Shown: positions 1 through 8,451, counted from the stretch's first letter. The stretch: 45,060 bases of DNA from Novosphingobium sp. BW1 (GCF_008107685.1 NZ_VIRF01000046.1:1-45060), one strand, 5' to 3'. The notes: generated by a model not told the origin, from the sequence alone. A program made the numbers and translations.

Positions 1-79
1 CTATGAAAGCCTGCCCGCCGCCTCCGCCCCCGCCTTTGCCGAAAAGCGCAAGGCGGTGGTCGAAAGCTTCCTCGGCTAG
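1..79 (+). CDS. C-terminal end of a protein, possibly enoyl-CoA hydratase/isomerase (partial)
   Basis: Only the last 25 codons are inside the window, in the frame that ends at the TAG at 77-79. The tail reads FAEKRKAVVESFLG. An acidic/basic FAEKR-type end like this is common in crotonase-fold enoyl-CoA hydratases, which act in beta-oxidation or aromatic side-chain degradation. That assignment is a weak inference from a short tail. The stop overlaps the stop of the convergent nitrilase-like gene inside the palindrome CTAG (76-79), so the two genes share their last bases. Confidence 0.4.
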   Translation, partial: YESLPAASAPAFAEKRKAVVESFLG

Positions 80-1092
80 GAGCTCAGAGCAGGCGCGGGC
101 GCGTGATCGCGGCCCAGCGCCTGCAACCGCTCGCGTACCTGCGTTTCCACCGCAATCATCGCCTCGAATCCGGCGGGCGGCGCATCGCCGAAGGCGTTGG
201 AAGGCCAGAGCGTGAGCGCACGGCGGTCCTCCTCGATCTGGGGCAGCATTCCGGCAAGGAGGTTGCCCGCCGGTTGGCTGCGCGCACGGCGCAAGCCCTC
301 GATATCGATGGTAGAGAGGTGGAATTCGTCGCTCACCGCCGCGCCAATGGGACGTCCTTCATAATCCCAGGCCGCCGAGGCCAGCTCCCCTTGCGCGATG
401 TTGGCCATGCCGAAATAGACCGCGTTCTCAAAAGCGCGCACCGGGCGGCACAGCTCGGCGCCCGGACGGTTGAGATAGTCGATCCCCTGCATCGCCGCGA
501 CCGGATTTAGGATCACTTCGGCGCCTTTGAGCGCCATGGCCCGGATCGGCTCGGGCCAGTGCGGCTCGGCCCCGATGGTGACGCCCAGCCCGCCAAGGGG
601 TGTGTCGAGCACGGGCAGGAACGCCTCGTGCCCGAAGGTCTCAACAAAGCGGTCGTAGACATCGACCGGGCTCGTGCGCAGCGAGAGCGAGTAGTTCTTG
701 CGGTAGGCAAGACCAATCTCACCCTCGGGCGTCAGTACCGCGACCGAGAAGAAATAGCGGCCCGGAAAGGCCTCGTGCTTCTCGGCAATCTGCACCGCAG
801 CATAGACGCCCGCCTTGCGCGCTGCCTCCCCCAGCCGCTCCATTTCCGGTCCCGGAAAGGTGACCGCTGCCCCCAGCCAGGCCTCGGGGCCAAGCGGGGT
901 ATAGCCGGTCATCGCGAACTGGGGAAAGACAACCAGGCGCGTGCCGTGCTCGCCCGCCGCGCGCGCTATGGCGTCGCACGCAATGGCGATGTTGGCGTCG
1001 AGCGCCCCGTCGAGCGGCATACCGTCCGCGCCAAAGACACTGTCCGTCGCCGGACGGCACAGCGCCATGGTGTAGGGCGCAATCCCGCTCAT
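76..1092 (-). CDS. Nitrilase-superfamily protein with a degenerate catalytic triad
   Basis: A 338-residue protein with the alpha-beta-beta-alpha carbon-nitrogen hydrolase fold: VVFPQFAMTGY near 54-64, AYRKNYSL near 129-136 and GVTIGAEPHWPEPIR near 170-184. Nitrilases hydrolyse nitriles or amides with a Glu-Lys-Cys triad. Here the Lys is kept (K132), but the Glu position of the FPE motif is Gln (Q58) and the Cys of the ICYD-like motif is Gly (G174), so ordinary nitrilase or amidase chemistry is not expected. The ATG overlaps the stop of the upstream monooxygenase (ATGA at 1089-1092), which indicates translational coupling. It could be a binding or scaffold partner, or a non-hydrolytic relative. 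The reading frame is intact and has no sign of decay. Confidence 0.8.
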   Translation of the reverse strand: MSGIAPYTMALCRPATDSVFGADGMPLDGALDANIAIACDAIARAAGEHGTRLVVFPQFAMTGYTPLGPEAWLGAAVTFPGPEMERLGEAARKAGVYAAVQIAEKHEAFPGRYFFSVAVLTPEGEIGLAYRKNYSLSLRTSPVDVYDRFVETFGHEAFLPVLDTPLGGLGVTIGAEPHWPEPIRAMALKGAEVILNPVAAMQGIDYLNRPGAELCRPVRAFENAVYFGMANIAQGELASAAWDYEGRPIGAAVSDEFHLSTIDIEGLRRARSQPAGNLLAGMLPQIEEDRRALTLWPSNAFGDAPPAGFEAMIAVETQVRERLQALGRDHAPAPALSS

Positions 1093-2207
1093 GCCAGCGC
1101 CGCCTTGGCTGCGGCCATCTGCGCTTTCAGTTCCGGCACGAGCTCACGCCCGATCAGCGCGGCGTCGGTGTCCTGTTCGGGGCTGCGCAGGAGGAAGCGG
1201 GTGATACCAAGCCGCCGATATTCCATCAGGCTGTCGGCCACCTGCTGCGGCGTTCCAACCAGAACCGAATTGTTGCCACGCCCCTTGAAGGCCTTGTTGA
1301 GCCCCGTCCACAGGCAGCGGTCGAGGCGGTCGCCTTGCTTGGACTGCGCAAGCATGCGCTGGAAGGCGCCCGCTGCGGCCTTGTCCTCGTCCTTGTCGTG
1401 CTTGCCCATGACGATGCCGCGCTCGCCGTCCGCGATGCGCCCGGTTACCTGCTGCTCCAGCTTCAGGGCCCGCTCCCAGGCCGCATCCTCGGTCTCGCCC
1501 AGAAGGATCACCATGGTCATCAGCACCTTGATATCGCGCCCGTGGCGCGCGGCGGCCGCATGCGCTTTGCGCGCCAGCTCGCCCGCGCCCTCGAACGTGT
1601 CCCCACCTTGCGCGTAGACGTCGGCGACCTTGCCGCACAGGTCGAGCGCCAGATCCGAAGTGCCGCCCCAATAGACCGGCATGGAGCCGCCGTGCGGACG
1701 CACCATCGCGAAGGCGTCGCGATACGTGTAGAACTCGCCGTCGAAGTCGAACGGCTGCTCGCTCGACCAGACCCGGCGCATGACCTCGACGTATTCGGCG
1801 GCGATGCGGTAGCGCTCTTCCTTGGTGTTGAAGGCGCCATCGGCCTGGACCTCGCGGTCATCGGCCCCGGCGATGACGTGGACCGCCGCGCGGCCCTCGC
1901 TCAGGCGGTCGAGCGTCGCCAGATGACGCGCAGCGTAGGTGGGCTGCACCGGCCCCGGGCGATGCGCCATCATGAAGCCGAGCTTGGAGGTCACACCCGA
2001 CAAGTGTGCGCCGATGGCAAAACTCTCGGGCATGACCGCAGCATTGGCGATCAGCACCCGGTCATAGCCCGCCGCTTCCTGCTCCAGCGCGGCCTTGCGG
2101 ATATAGGCCGGATCGAAGTCAGTCCCCTGCGGTCCGCTCGCTACCGATCCGGAACGGTGGTTGACGATGCCGACGATCTCCAGATCGTCCTGAATATCCG
2201 CGTACAT
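1089..2207 (-). CDS. LLM-class flavin-dependent monooxygenase (SsuD-like)
   Basis: A 372-residue protein of the bacterial luciferase-like, alkanesulfonate monooxygenase subgroup. This is a TIM-barrel enzyme that uses FMNH2 supplied by a separate reductase plus O2. The SsuD-type signature is clear: a RPGPVQPTYAARHLATLDRL stretch followed by SEGRAAVHVIAGADDREVQADG. Family members desulfonate alkanesulfonates or oxidise other small organic molecules; the substrate here is not readable. AGGGAG lies 5-8 bases before the ATG at 2207. It is the first gene of a two-gene unit and overlaps the nitrilase-like gene by four bases. No flavin reductase gene is adjacent. Confidence 0.85.
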   Translation of the reverse strand: MYADIQDDLEIVGIVNHRSGSVASGPQGTDFDPAYIRKAALEQEAAGYDRVLIANAAVMPESFAIGAHLSGVTSKLGFMMAHRPGPVQPTYAARHLATLDRLSEGRAAVHVIAGADDREVQADGAFNTKEERYRIAAEYVEVMRRVWSSEQPFDFDGEFYTYRDAFAMVRPHGGSMPVYWGGTSDLALDLCGKVADVYAQGGDTFEGAGELARKAHAAAARHGRDIKVLMTMVILLGETEDAAWERALKLEQQVTGRIADGERGIVMGKHDKDEDKAAAGAFQRMLAQSKQGDRLDRCLWTGLNKAFKGRGNNSVLVGTPQQVADSLMEYRRLGITRFLLRSPEQDTDAALIGRELVPELKAQMAAAKAALA

Positions 2208-2351
2208 GGCTGCTCCCTGGCAATGGCTGAACGCTCTTGCTGCCAGAGAGATATCGAAACTCCAGTCGAATTATTCGACTCGATATACGCAAAGCGCATA
2301 AGCGAGATGCCCGCAGGAGGTTGATGTCGCGAACAGTACACGCCCCCACAT

Positions 2352-3060
2352 TGCGGATGGCGAACTCCCGCGCGCGACTTCGCGTTCACGCCCAACCACA
2401 ACGAGGCCGCCCGGCCGAACTTCATCGGCGGCTTCAAGAAGTTCATCAATCGCGATATCGAGGCCCCGCTCGACCGCCGCTTCGATGCGGCGTTGGCCCC
2501 GGCCTACCAGGCCGCGCACGGCGCTCCTCCCGCCGCCCGGGAGGAAGCGGTCGCTGCGGTCGAGAACGCCCCCTTGTTCCAGACCTGGTCCGCGCTCACC
2601 TTTCACAGCCAGAACCTGATGTGGGACGCGGTGCAAGACACGACCGACCGCAGGTGCGCTTGGCCCATGGGACGGCTGAGGCAAACGGGCTTGCCATCGA
2701 CTTTCTCAAGGCCAACGCGGCGGACACCGGACTTTCCGACGAGAGCGTGGACTTCATCACCTCGATCACCATGTCCCACGAGACGACCGCGGCGCAGACG
2801 CAGGAGATTCTCAAGGAAGGCTGTCGCCTGCTGAAACCCCGCGGCCTCGTCCGACATCTCGATGTGCCCTACCACGCCCACCGCATCCCGCTCATCAAGC
2901 GGGCTACCAACGACGGGCAGGTGCGCCACAACGGCGAGCCGTTCTGGACCGGCTTCGTCGAGCTGGACATAATGGCCGAGCGGACCAGTGCCGGGGGCGA
3001 TCCCGACCACGCCTATGCCGACTACGAAAGCGCGGGCGCGGCCACTTATTTCGTCTTCGG
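2352..3060 (+). pseudogene. SAM-dependent methyltransferase remnant
   Basis: Two collinear pieces in different frames resemble a class I (type 11) methyltransferase. Piece one (about 2376-2650) contains FTPNHNEAARPNFIGGFKKF and ends at NLMWDAVQDTTDR. Piece two (about 2648-3058, another frame) contains TAEANGLAIDFLKANAAD, DFITSITMSHETTAAQTQEIL and HNGEPFWTGFVELD, and ends near ATYFVFGGRR. The join removes the segment that would carry SAM-binding motif I, so this is a deletion plus frameshift rather than a simple sequencing slip. No credible start or ribosome site survives. Confidence 0.75.
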
Positions 3061-3066
3061 AGGGCG

Positions 3067-3288
3067 CAGGGCCTCACCGTTGCCAGCGGGATCGAGGACC
3101 TGGCACTCTCACCGGAAGAGGACGATGCCCGCCGCGCGATGCGTGAGAAGCTCATCGCGGAGGTGATCGACCCGATCATCGAGCGGTCCATCTTTTCGCG
3201 ATATGAACATCTGCTCCACGCAGCGTTTCCGCACGGCCCAGACCACGCCAAATCGGCCTCATCCACAACGACACATGATAAAGGGTAG
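3067..3288 (+). pseudogene. Unidentified C-terminal ORF remnant
   Basis: A third frame opens directly after the methyltransferase remnant and runs 73 codons to a TAG at 3286-3288. It starts QGLTVASGIEDLALSPEEDD and has an amphipathic, helix-like [20 protein letters not shown] stretch. It has no plausible start codon with a ribosome site and its composition looks coding, so I take it as the tail of a gene whose front was lost. I do not recognise the family. Confidence 0.4.
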
Positions 3289-3295
3289 AGTGAAA

Positions 3296-4627
3296 ATGGC
3301 GCAGTATCTGAAGCGCGGCGCAAGCGCCGAGACACGGGCCGATGCCGACCGCAAGGTCCGCGATATCGTCGAAGCTGCGCTTGCTGACATCGAACAACGC
3401 GGCGATGCTGCCGTGCGCGACAGGTCAATCCGCTTTGATGGCTGGGACCGCGAGGACTATCGCCTGACGGACACCGAGATCCAGGCCTGCGTCGACAGCC
3501 TGACCCCGCAGGAACGCAAGGACATCGAGTTCGCGCAGACGCAGGTGCGCAACTTCGCGCAGGTCCAGCGCGCCTCGATGAAGGACGTCGAGGTCGAGAC
3601 CCTTCCCGGCGTAATCCTGGGGCACAAGAACATCCCGTTGAACTCGGCAGGGTGCTACGTGCCAGGCGGCAAGTACCCGCTGCTTGCCGGCGCACACATG
3701 TCGGTGATCACCGCCAAGGTTGCGGGCGTGAAGCGCGTCCTCACCTGCGCCCCGCCGTTCCAGGGCCGCCCGGCCCGCGCCATCGTTGCCGCACAGGCGC
3801 TGGCCGGTGCCGACGTGATCTATGCTCTGGGCGGCATCCAGGCGGTGGGCGCCATGGCCCTCGGCACGGCCTCGATCGATCCGGTCGACATCCTGGTCGG
3901 CCCCGGCAACGCCTTCGTCGCCGAAGCCAAGCGCCAGCTGTTCGGACGCGTGGGCATCGACCTCTTCGCAGGTCCCACCGAGACGCTGATCATCGCCGAT
4001 GAGGTAGGCTGCGATCCCGAGATCGCCGCGACCGACATCCTGGGCCAGGTCGAGCATGGCCCCGACAGCCCGGGCGTCCTTCTCACCAATTCGGAAAAGT
4101 TCGCGCGCGAGACCATGTCCGAGATCGAGCGCCTGCTCCAGATCCTGCCCACGGCCGACCATGCCCGCAAGGCCTGGGACACCTTCGGCGAGGTAATCGT
4201 GGCCGACAGCACCGAGGAAATGGTCGCGATCGCCGACGAGATCGCCTCCGAGCATGTGCAGGTCATGACCGCCGATCCGCAATACTTCCTCGACAACATG
4301 ACCAACTACGGCGCGCTTTTCCTGGGCAGCCGCACCAATGTCAGCTTCGGCGACAAGGTCATCGGCACCAACCATACGCTGCCCACCAGGAAGGCCGCGC
4401 GCTACACCGGTGGCCTGTGGGTCGGCAAGTTCCTGAAGACCTGCACCTACCAGCGTATCGAGACCGACGAGGCCTCCGCGCTGATCGGCGACTACTGCTC
4501 GCGCCTCTGCGCGCTCGAAGGCTTTGCCGGGCACGGCGAACAGGCCAACATCCGCGTGCGCCGCTTCGGCGGACGCGAGGTGCCCTACGCCGGTCAGACC
4601 GAACCGACGCCCGAAACCGCAGCCTGA
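3296..4627 (+). CDS. Histidinol dehydrogenase family protein, sulfopropanediol dehydrogenase (HpsN)-like
   Basis: A 443-residue zinc- and NAD-dependent alcohol dehydrogenase of the HisD fold. The residues corresponding to the HisD zinc ligands and catalytic pair are present: Q251/H254 (GQVEHG), E319-H320 (SEHVQVM), D353 ([10 protein letters not shown]) and H413 (AGHGEQ). The segment [20 protein letters not shown] (118-136) replaces the biosynthetic HisD version and is typical of HpsN, which oxidises 2,3-dihydroxypropane-1-sulfonate. Genuine histidinol oxidation is therefore unlikely, and other hydroxy substrates are possible in this catabolic setting. The start is ATG 3296 after AAAGGG; a longer open frame upstream lacks coding character. 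A hairpin terminator follows. Confidence 0.8.
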   Translation: MAQYLKRGASAETRADADRKVRDIVEAALADIEQRGDAAVRDRSIRFDGWDREDYRLTDTEIQACVDSLTPQERKDIEFAQTQVRNFAQVQRASMKDVEVETLPGVILGHKNIPLNSAGCYVPGGKYPLLAGAHMSVITAKVAGVKRVLTCAPPFQGRPARAIVAAQALAGADVIYALGGIQAVGAMALGTASIDPVDILVGPGNAFVAEAKRQLFGRVGIDLFAGPTETLIIADEVGCDPEIAATDILGQVEHGPDSPGVLLTNSEKFARETMSEIERLLQILPTADHARKAWDTFGEVIVADSTEEMVAIADEIASEHVQVMTADPQYFLDNMTNYGALFLGSRTNVSFGDKVIGTNHTLPTRKAARYTGGLWVGKFLKTCTYQRIETDEASALIGDYCSRLCALEGFAGHGEQANIRVRRFGGREVPYAGQTEPTPETAA

Positions 4628-4646
4628 AAGTCACAAGATTGGATTG

Positions 4647-4670
4647 CGAGGGCTATCGCCCTCGTAATTT
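4647..4670 (+). terminator. Hairpin after the HisD-like gene
   Basis: A perfect 7-bp stem CGAGGGC/GCCCTCG (4647-4653 and 4658-4664) with a 4-base loop is followed by TAATTT. It lies 20 bases past the stop of the HisD-like gene. The T tract is short, so it is a plausible but weak intrinsic terminator. Confidence 0.5.
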
Positions 4671-4860
4671 CCGAACTGTCGACCTCACCTTTCTCACGGC
4701 ATCCTGGATCGAGAAGGGAGAGGTCGCCGATTTCGGGGTCTAGGGGCGATGGCTCCTTGAAGGCCTGTTTCCTGTTTGCCTCCTTTCCGGCTCATCCGAA
4801 GTTCGCGGAACCGGAGGCAGCTGCTCCTCCCTTCCTTCGTTCCGCGAACATTGCGAGCCT

Positions 4861-5260
4861 GAAGAATTGATCGGCGCGACCTCGCGCGATCTGATGGGCG
4901 CATGCCCTTCATACGCATTACCGGCTCGTATGTCGTCACCCCCCCTCCAGGCGCCCGAGCACACGACGTCCAGACCGGCAAACTTCTGACCACCTTGCTC
5001 ACCTGGAACGGGGGCACGATGGGCCATGGCCACAAGGTCGAGATGCCGGTCGAGTACCTGGCGAGGAGGACATGCACGTGCCCGCGGGCACTTTTACCTG
5101 CCATCATTTTTTCTGGCGCACAGACGACATCGGCATCTGGGTCACGCGCAAGGGCGCGCTGATGGTGCGCATGAACGGCTATGCCAGAGGCCACGCCTCT
5201 GTCCCCGCGCGCTGCGAGGAAACGGTCTTTCCCGACACCAACGAATTCGGCGACTACTGA
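4861..5260 (+). pseudogene. Frameshifted remnant of a small unrecognised protein
   Basis: Coding character moves through at least two frames. About 4902-5060 encodes a segment with ITGSYVVTPPPGARAHDV and NGGTMGHGHKVEMPVEYL. From about 5057 the sense frame shifts and reads GEEDMHVPAGTFTCHHFFWR and then DDIGIWVTRKGALMVRM, ending at a TGA at 5258-5260. A further frame (4861 on, EELIGATSRDLMGAC) may be the N-terminal side. The pieces fit one small beta-rich protein broken by single-base indels. The family is not identified. The stretch 4671-4860 before it shows nothing I can support. Confidence 0.5.
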
Positions 5261-5270
5261 GCCCCCGAAC

Positions 5271-5321
5271 AAAAAGGGCCACACCCGCATCTTCGGAAAG
5301 GCGCGGGCGCGGCCCTTTTTT
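5271..5321. terminator. Bidirectional terminator between convergent units
   Basis: AAAAAGGGCC at 5271-5280 pairs with GGCCCTTTTTT at 5311-5321, with an inner CCCGC/GCGGG pairing. U-runs result on both strands. It serves the small remnant on the plus strand and the aldehyde dehydrogenase gene on the minus strand. Confidence 0.75.
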
Positions 5322-5335
5322 GCGTCTCTTCCGGA

Positions 5336-6799
5336 TCAGACGCCGAGGCGGCGGATCGGGGTGTCTTCCAGCGGGATCGAGGTGGTCTTGGCCTCGGTGA
5401 AGAAGTCCGCGCAGTGGCGTGCGCCATCGCGGCCGATGCCCGATTCCTTGTAGCCGCCAAACGGGGCGCGCAATTCGCGCATCATCGGCGTGTTGACCCA
5501 GATCGTGCCCGCGCGGATGCGTGCGCTGCAGGCCATCGCGGTGGCAAGGTCGCGCGTCCAGACATAGGAGACGAGGCCGAACTCGGATTCGTTGGCCATC
5601 GCGATCGCCTCGTCGAGGTCGGAATAGGTGAGGAAGGTCGCGAAGGGCCCGAAGATCTCCTCCTGGCAGATCCGAGCGGCATTGCTGGGCGCGCGCGCCA
5701 CGATGGGCTCCATGAACCAGCCTTGCTCACGGGCTTCAGGTACGGTGCCGCCGTGCAGGATCTCGGCGCTGTCCTCGCGCGCCACTTCCAGATAATGCTG
5801 CACGTGCGCGCGGTGCGCCTCGAAGGCAAGCGGGCCCATCTCGGTCGCCGGATCGCACGGATCGCCGATGCGGATGGCCTTGGCGCGCGCGACGAAGGCG
5901 GAGATGAATTCCTCAGCAATCGATTCGTGGACGAGGATGCGCGAGCCGCCCAGGCACTGCTGGCCGTTGCTGGCGTATATGGCAAGCAGCGTGCCGTCGA
6001 GCGCACGTTCCAGGTCCGCATCGGGCGCGACGATGGCCGCCGATTTGCCGCCCAGTTCCATCGTCACCGGGGTCAGGCGCTCACCCGCTGCGGCCATGAT
6101 GCGCCGCCCCGTGGCCGTGCCGCCGGTAAATCCGATCATGTCGATGTCCGGGTGGGTGGTAAGCGCCTCGCCGGTCACGCTTCCCCGGCCGTTGACGACA
6201 TTGACGACGCCCTTGGGAAGGCCCGCCTCGTGCATAAGTTCGACCATGCGCAGGGTCGACTGGGGGGTGTATTCGGAAGGTTTCAGAACGCAGGTGTTGC
6301 CAAAGGCGATGCAGGTCGCAAGCCGCATCGAGCCCAGCGCCAGCGGCGCGTTCCAAGGCGCGATGAGCGCGGCGACGCCCTTGGCTTCGCGGGTGGTGTA
6401 GGTGAGGTATTTCTCGTTCTGCTGGAAGGTCTCGCCCACCATCATGCTGGCGACCTCGGCAAAGCGCTTGAAGTTCTCGGCGGCGCGGTCGATCAGCGGG
6501 CGCACGCCCGAGATCGGAAGGCCCGAGGTCCGCGCTTCCAGCTTGGCAAGTTCATCGCCGTGCGCGCGCAGCTTGGCGTCGATGGCCTGGAGCACATTAC
6601 TGCGCGCCTCACTGCCAAGCGCACTCCACGCCCCGAACGCGGCGCGCGCGGCCTTGACCGCTGCATCGACCTCACCCGCATCGGCCTCGCGCAGGGCGCT
6701 CGCCTGCTGGCCACTCGTCGGATCGAATACGGGAAGCTCGAAGCCGTCCCCGGCCGGAAGGAAGGCGCCGTCAATGAAACTGGTGGCGGTCGTGGTCAT
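5336..6799 (-). CDS. NAD(P)-dependent aldehyde dehydrogenase (semialdehyde dehydrogenase type)
   Basis: A 487-residue ALDH-superfamily enzyme of normal length. The catalytic Asn is in APWNAP (N150), the general base Glu in TMELGGKSA (E248) and the nucleophile Cys in NGQQCLGGSR (C282). The end (RELRAPFGGYKESGIGRDGA, then TEAKTTSIPL) resembles 2-hydroxymuconate or 5-carboxymethyl-2-hydroxymuconate semialdehyde dehydrogenases of aromatic meta-cleavage. That specificity is an inference. It is the last gene of a minus-strand unit behind the hydroxylase remnant and the racemase-like gene, 79 bases after the latter. It could in principle oxidise alpha-ketoglutarate semialdehyde from hydroxyproline, but it lacks the operator shared by the hydroxyproline genes. 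Confidence 0.88.
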   Translation of the reverse strand: MTTTATSFIDGAFLPAGDGFELPVFDPTSGQQASALREADAGEVDAAVKAARAAFGAWSALGSEARSNVLQAIDAKLRAHGDELAKLEARTSGLPISGVRPLIDRAAENFKRFAEVASMMVGETFQQNEKYLTYTTREAKGVAALIAPWNAPLALGSMRLATCIAFGNTCVLKPSEYTPQSTLRMVELMHEAGLPKGVVNVVNGRGSVTGEALTTHPDIDMIGFTGGTATGRRIMAAAGERLTPVTMELGGKSAAIVAPDADLERALDGTLLAIYASNGQQCLGGSRILVHESIAEEFISAFVARAKAIRIGDPCDPATEMGPLAFEAHRAHVQHYLEVAREDSAEILHGGTVPEAREQGWFMEPIVARAPSNAARICQEEIFGPFATFLTYSDLDEAIAMANESEFGLVSYVWTRDLATAMACSARIRAGTIWVNTPMMRELRAPFGGYKESGIGRDGARHCADFFTEAKTTSIPLEDTPIRRLGV

Positions 6800-6843
6800 G
6801 GCTCGAAGATCTCGACATCTAGCGGGAAATAAACAGGCAGGTG

Positions 6844-6871
6844 TGGCGAGCCCCCGCGCAGGGGCTCGCCA
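6844..6871 (-). terminator. Intercistronic hairpin between racemase-like and aldehyde dehydrogenase genes
   Basis: An 11-bp perfect inverted repeat TGGCGAGCCCC/GGGGCTCGCCA (6844-6854, 6861-6871) with a 6-base loop lies just past the stop of the racemase-like gene. There is no strong U-run in the direction of transcription. It may attenuate transcription or protect the mRNA rather than fully terminate. Confidence 0.5.
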
Positions 6872-6878
6872 TGAGCGA

Positions 6879-7658
6879 TCAGAATTCGCTCATCAGGCGG
6901 CCAAAGCCCATCAGGCGGTCCTGAATGCCATTGGCGCGCAGCGCGTGCCAGTAGGTTGCGGTGTTGATCGCGATGACCGGCTTGCCCAGGTAAAGCTCGG
7001 CCGCAGCGGCCGCGCGGATACCCGAGATGTTGGTGCCGACCTGGATCAGCGCGTCCACGTCATCGCCATCGAGCGCCTTGAAGGTGTCAATGGTGCGGCG
7101 CTCCTCGACTTCGGCGATGGCCAGCCAGGAGGGGCACTGCAGCGGGATATCGCGCACCGTCTCGTAGCCATGATCGGCAAGGAAGTTCTTCACTTCCGCG
7201 TTCGCGGTCGGGAAGTAGGGCGAGAAAAAAGCGACCTTCTTGATCCCCGCCCCATAGGCCTTGAGCGCGGCAACAATCGAATCCGCGCCGGTCGAAACGC
7301 CAAGCCCTGAAATCTCCTCGACATTGCGACGCCACTTGTCGGCTCCTTCGGCCCCACCGAAGAAGGTCACTGCCGACATGCCCATGACGAGGTAGTCAGG
7401 TGCGCAGGTAAGCACGCCTTTGACCGCATCCACGGTGTTGTCGCTGATCTCCAAGGCGCCCGCCATGAAGGTCTCGTTCGAGACCGCCTTGGCGTTGTCG
7501 ACGACGATGCGGCTGTAGTGATTTGTGACACCGGGCACGCGCAGGTCGTCAAAATCGGGCTGGACGCTGGTGTTGGTCGAGGGGCCCAGGACACCGAACT
7601 TGCGGCGGAAGCCCAGCTGGTCGCGGTTCACGCGTCCCGGTACAGTATCAATGCTCAT
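6879..7658 (-). CDS. Asp/Glu racemase superfamily protein (maleate isomerase/arylmalonate decarboxylase-like)
   Basis: A 259-residue two-domain protein of the maleate cis-trans isomerase/arylmalonate decarboxylase group, recognised from MGMSAVTFFGGAEGADKW, STGADSIVAALKAYG and the ending AINTATYWHALRANG. The superfamily normally uses one or two Cys as acid/base. Here the first-domain position reads GMSA and the second reads VGTNIS, so neither usual Cys is visible. The start ATG 7658 has GGAGAA seven bases upstream and overlaps the stop of the broken hydroxylase (ATGA). A longer open frame to 7970 is antisense-like and rejected. The likely role is isomerisation or decarboxylation of a dicarboxylate from ring cleavage; the substrate is unknown. 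Confidence 0.78.
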   Translation of the reverse strand: MSIDTVPGRVNRDQLGFRRKFGVLGPSTNTSVQPDFDDLRVPGVTNHYSRIVVDNAKAVSNETFMAGALEISDNTVDAVKGVLTCAPDYLVMGMSAVTFFGGAEGADKWRRNVEEISGLGVSTGADSIVAALKAYGAGIKKVAFFSPYFPTANAEVKNFLADHGYETVRDIPLQCPSWLAIAEVEERRTIDTFKALDGDDVDALIQVGTNISGIRAAAAAELYLGKPVIAINTATYWHALRANGIQDRLMGFGRLMSEF

Positions 7659-8268
7659 GCAATTTTCTCCGCGTCGGCCAAACTTGGGAACATGGCCTGT
7701 TTCAGAAGGTATTCGCGGCACCTGACCGGATCGTTGGCGATCCCGGCCATACGTGCCAGGCGGGCGGTGTGGGCCTCTCCCGGAGCGTGCTCCATGAAGC
7801 TCTTGTTCTTGATCGGCTGGGCCTGGATGAAGGCCCTGGTGATCCCGGGCCGCCGGAGGTCGAACAGCGCAAGTTGCTCGCAATCGCCTCATCGCGCAGC
7901 AGGTCCTCGTCGCTGACGGCCTTGTCGCCGGGAACGAGGATGCGCCGCCCCCGGGCACGGCCAGCAACACGAGCCATTCCTCGGGATCGGCGATGTAGTT
8001 GACGAGCGCGATGTCGCGCAGGGTCTCCTCGATCGGATGCGCGGTCGCGCCACTGGAGAACCGGCGCTTTCAGGCCCTTGGCAATCAGCGGCTCGGCAGC
8101 ATCGAGCATCTCGAGCGTGGCGGCGTGGATCGTGGAGGCGCGATGATCGCTCGCGAAGCTCTCGGTCTGCTCGCAGCACAGGACATCGATCTCCATGCTG
8201 GCAAGGTGCACCGCACCAATCGCGCCCACCGGCCCACCACCAACAATCAGAACTTCGGTTTCCCGCAC
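7655..8268 (-). pseudogene. FAD-dependent aromatic hydroxylase remnant (PHBH/TfdB type)
   Basis: The N-terminus is a Rossmann start (EVLIVGGGPVGAIGAVHLA) that continues to about 8040. After that the sense moves through three frames. One holds PIEETLRDIALVNYIADPEE and EWLVLLAVPGGG, another RRILVPGDKAVSDEDLLRDE, and the last LRRPGITRAFIQAQPIKNKS up to a stop at 7655. The tail AGIANDPVRCREYLLKQAMF is typical of the C-terminus of these monooxygenases. The whole is about 200 codons where the family has roughly 400-540, so most of the middle is deleted in addition to frameshifts. Its stop still forms the ATGA overlap with the racemase-like gene, showing it once headed that operon. Confidence 0.75.
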
Positions 8269-8276
8269 GCATATCC

Positions 8277-8451
8277 CCTGTTGTCACGCATCTCGTCTTG
8301 CGAGCCCCAGGAATGCGGGCCGGGCCTGCGTGATGCCAGCTTCGGGAAATACGATGTTCGTGAAATGAACAATTTGGCTTGCATGTCTCGCCCGAAACAC
8401 GACAAGATGTCCTTCATTCCAGAACGCTAAAACCTTAAATCCGAGAAGCCA
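8277..8451. promoter_or_regulatory. Divergent promoter region of the IclR regulator and the hydroxylase operon
   Basis: A 175-bp gap lies between divergent transcription units. It contains an AT-richer stretch around 8345-8380 (TACGATGTTCGTGAAATGAA) likely to hold promoters and the IclR-type operator. No single box is certain. Confidence 0.4.

Noticed and set aside
2276..2295. GACTCGATATACGCAAAGCG upstream of the SsuD-like gene as a further copy of the operator
   Set aside because: The spacing within the core differs from CGTATACG and symmetry is lost. It also lies far from the regulon and near unrelated genes.
5336..6799. Aldehyde dehydrogenase as the missing hydroxyproline-pathway enzyme
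   Set aside because: It has no shared operator, sits in an operon with racemase-like and hydroxylase genes, and its C-terminus looks like a ring-cleavage semialdehyde enzyme. Kept only as a fallback.
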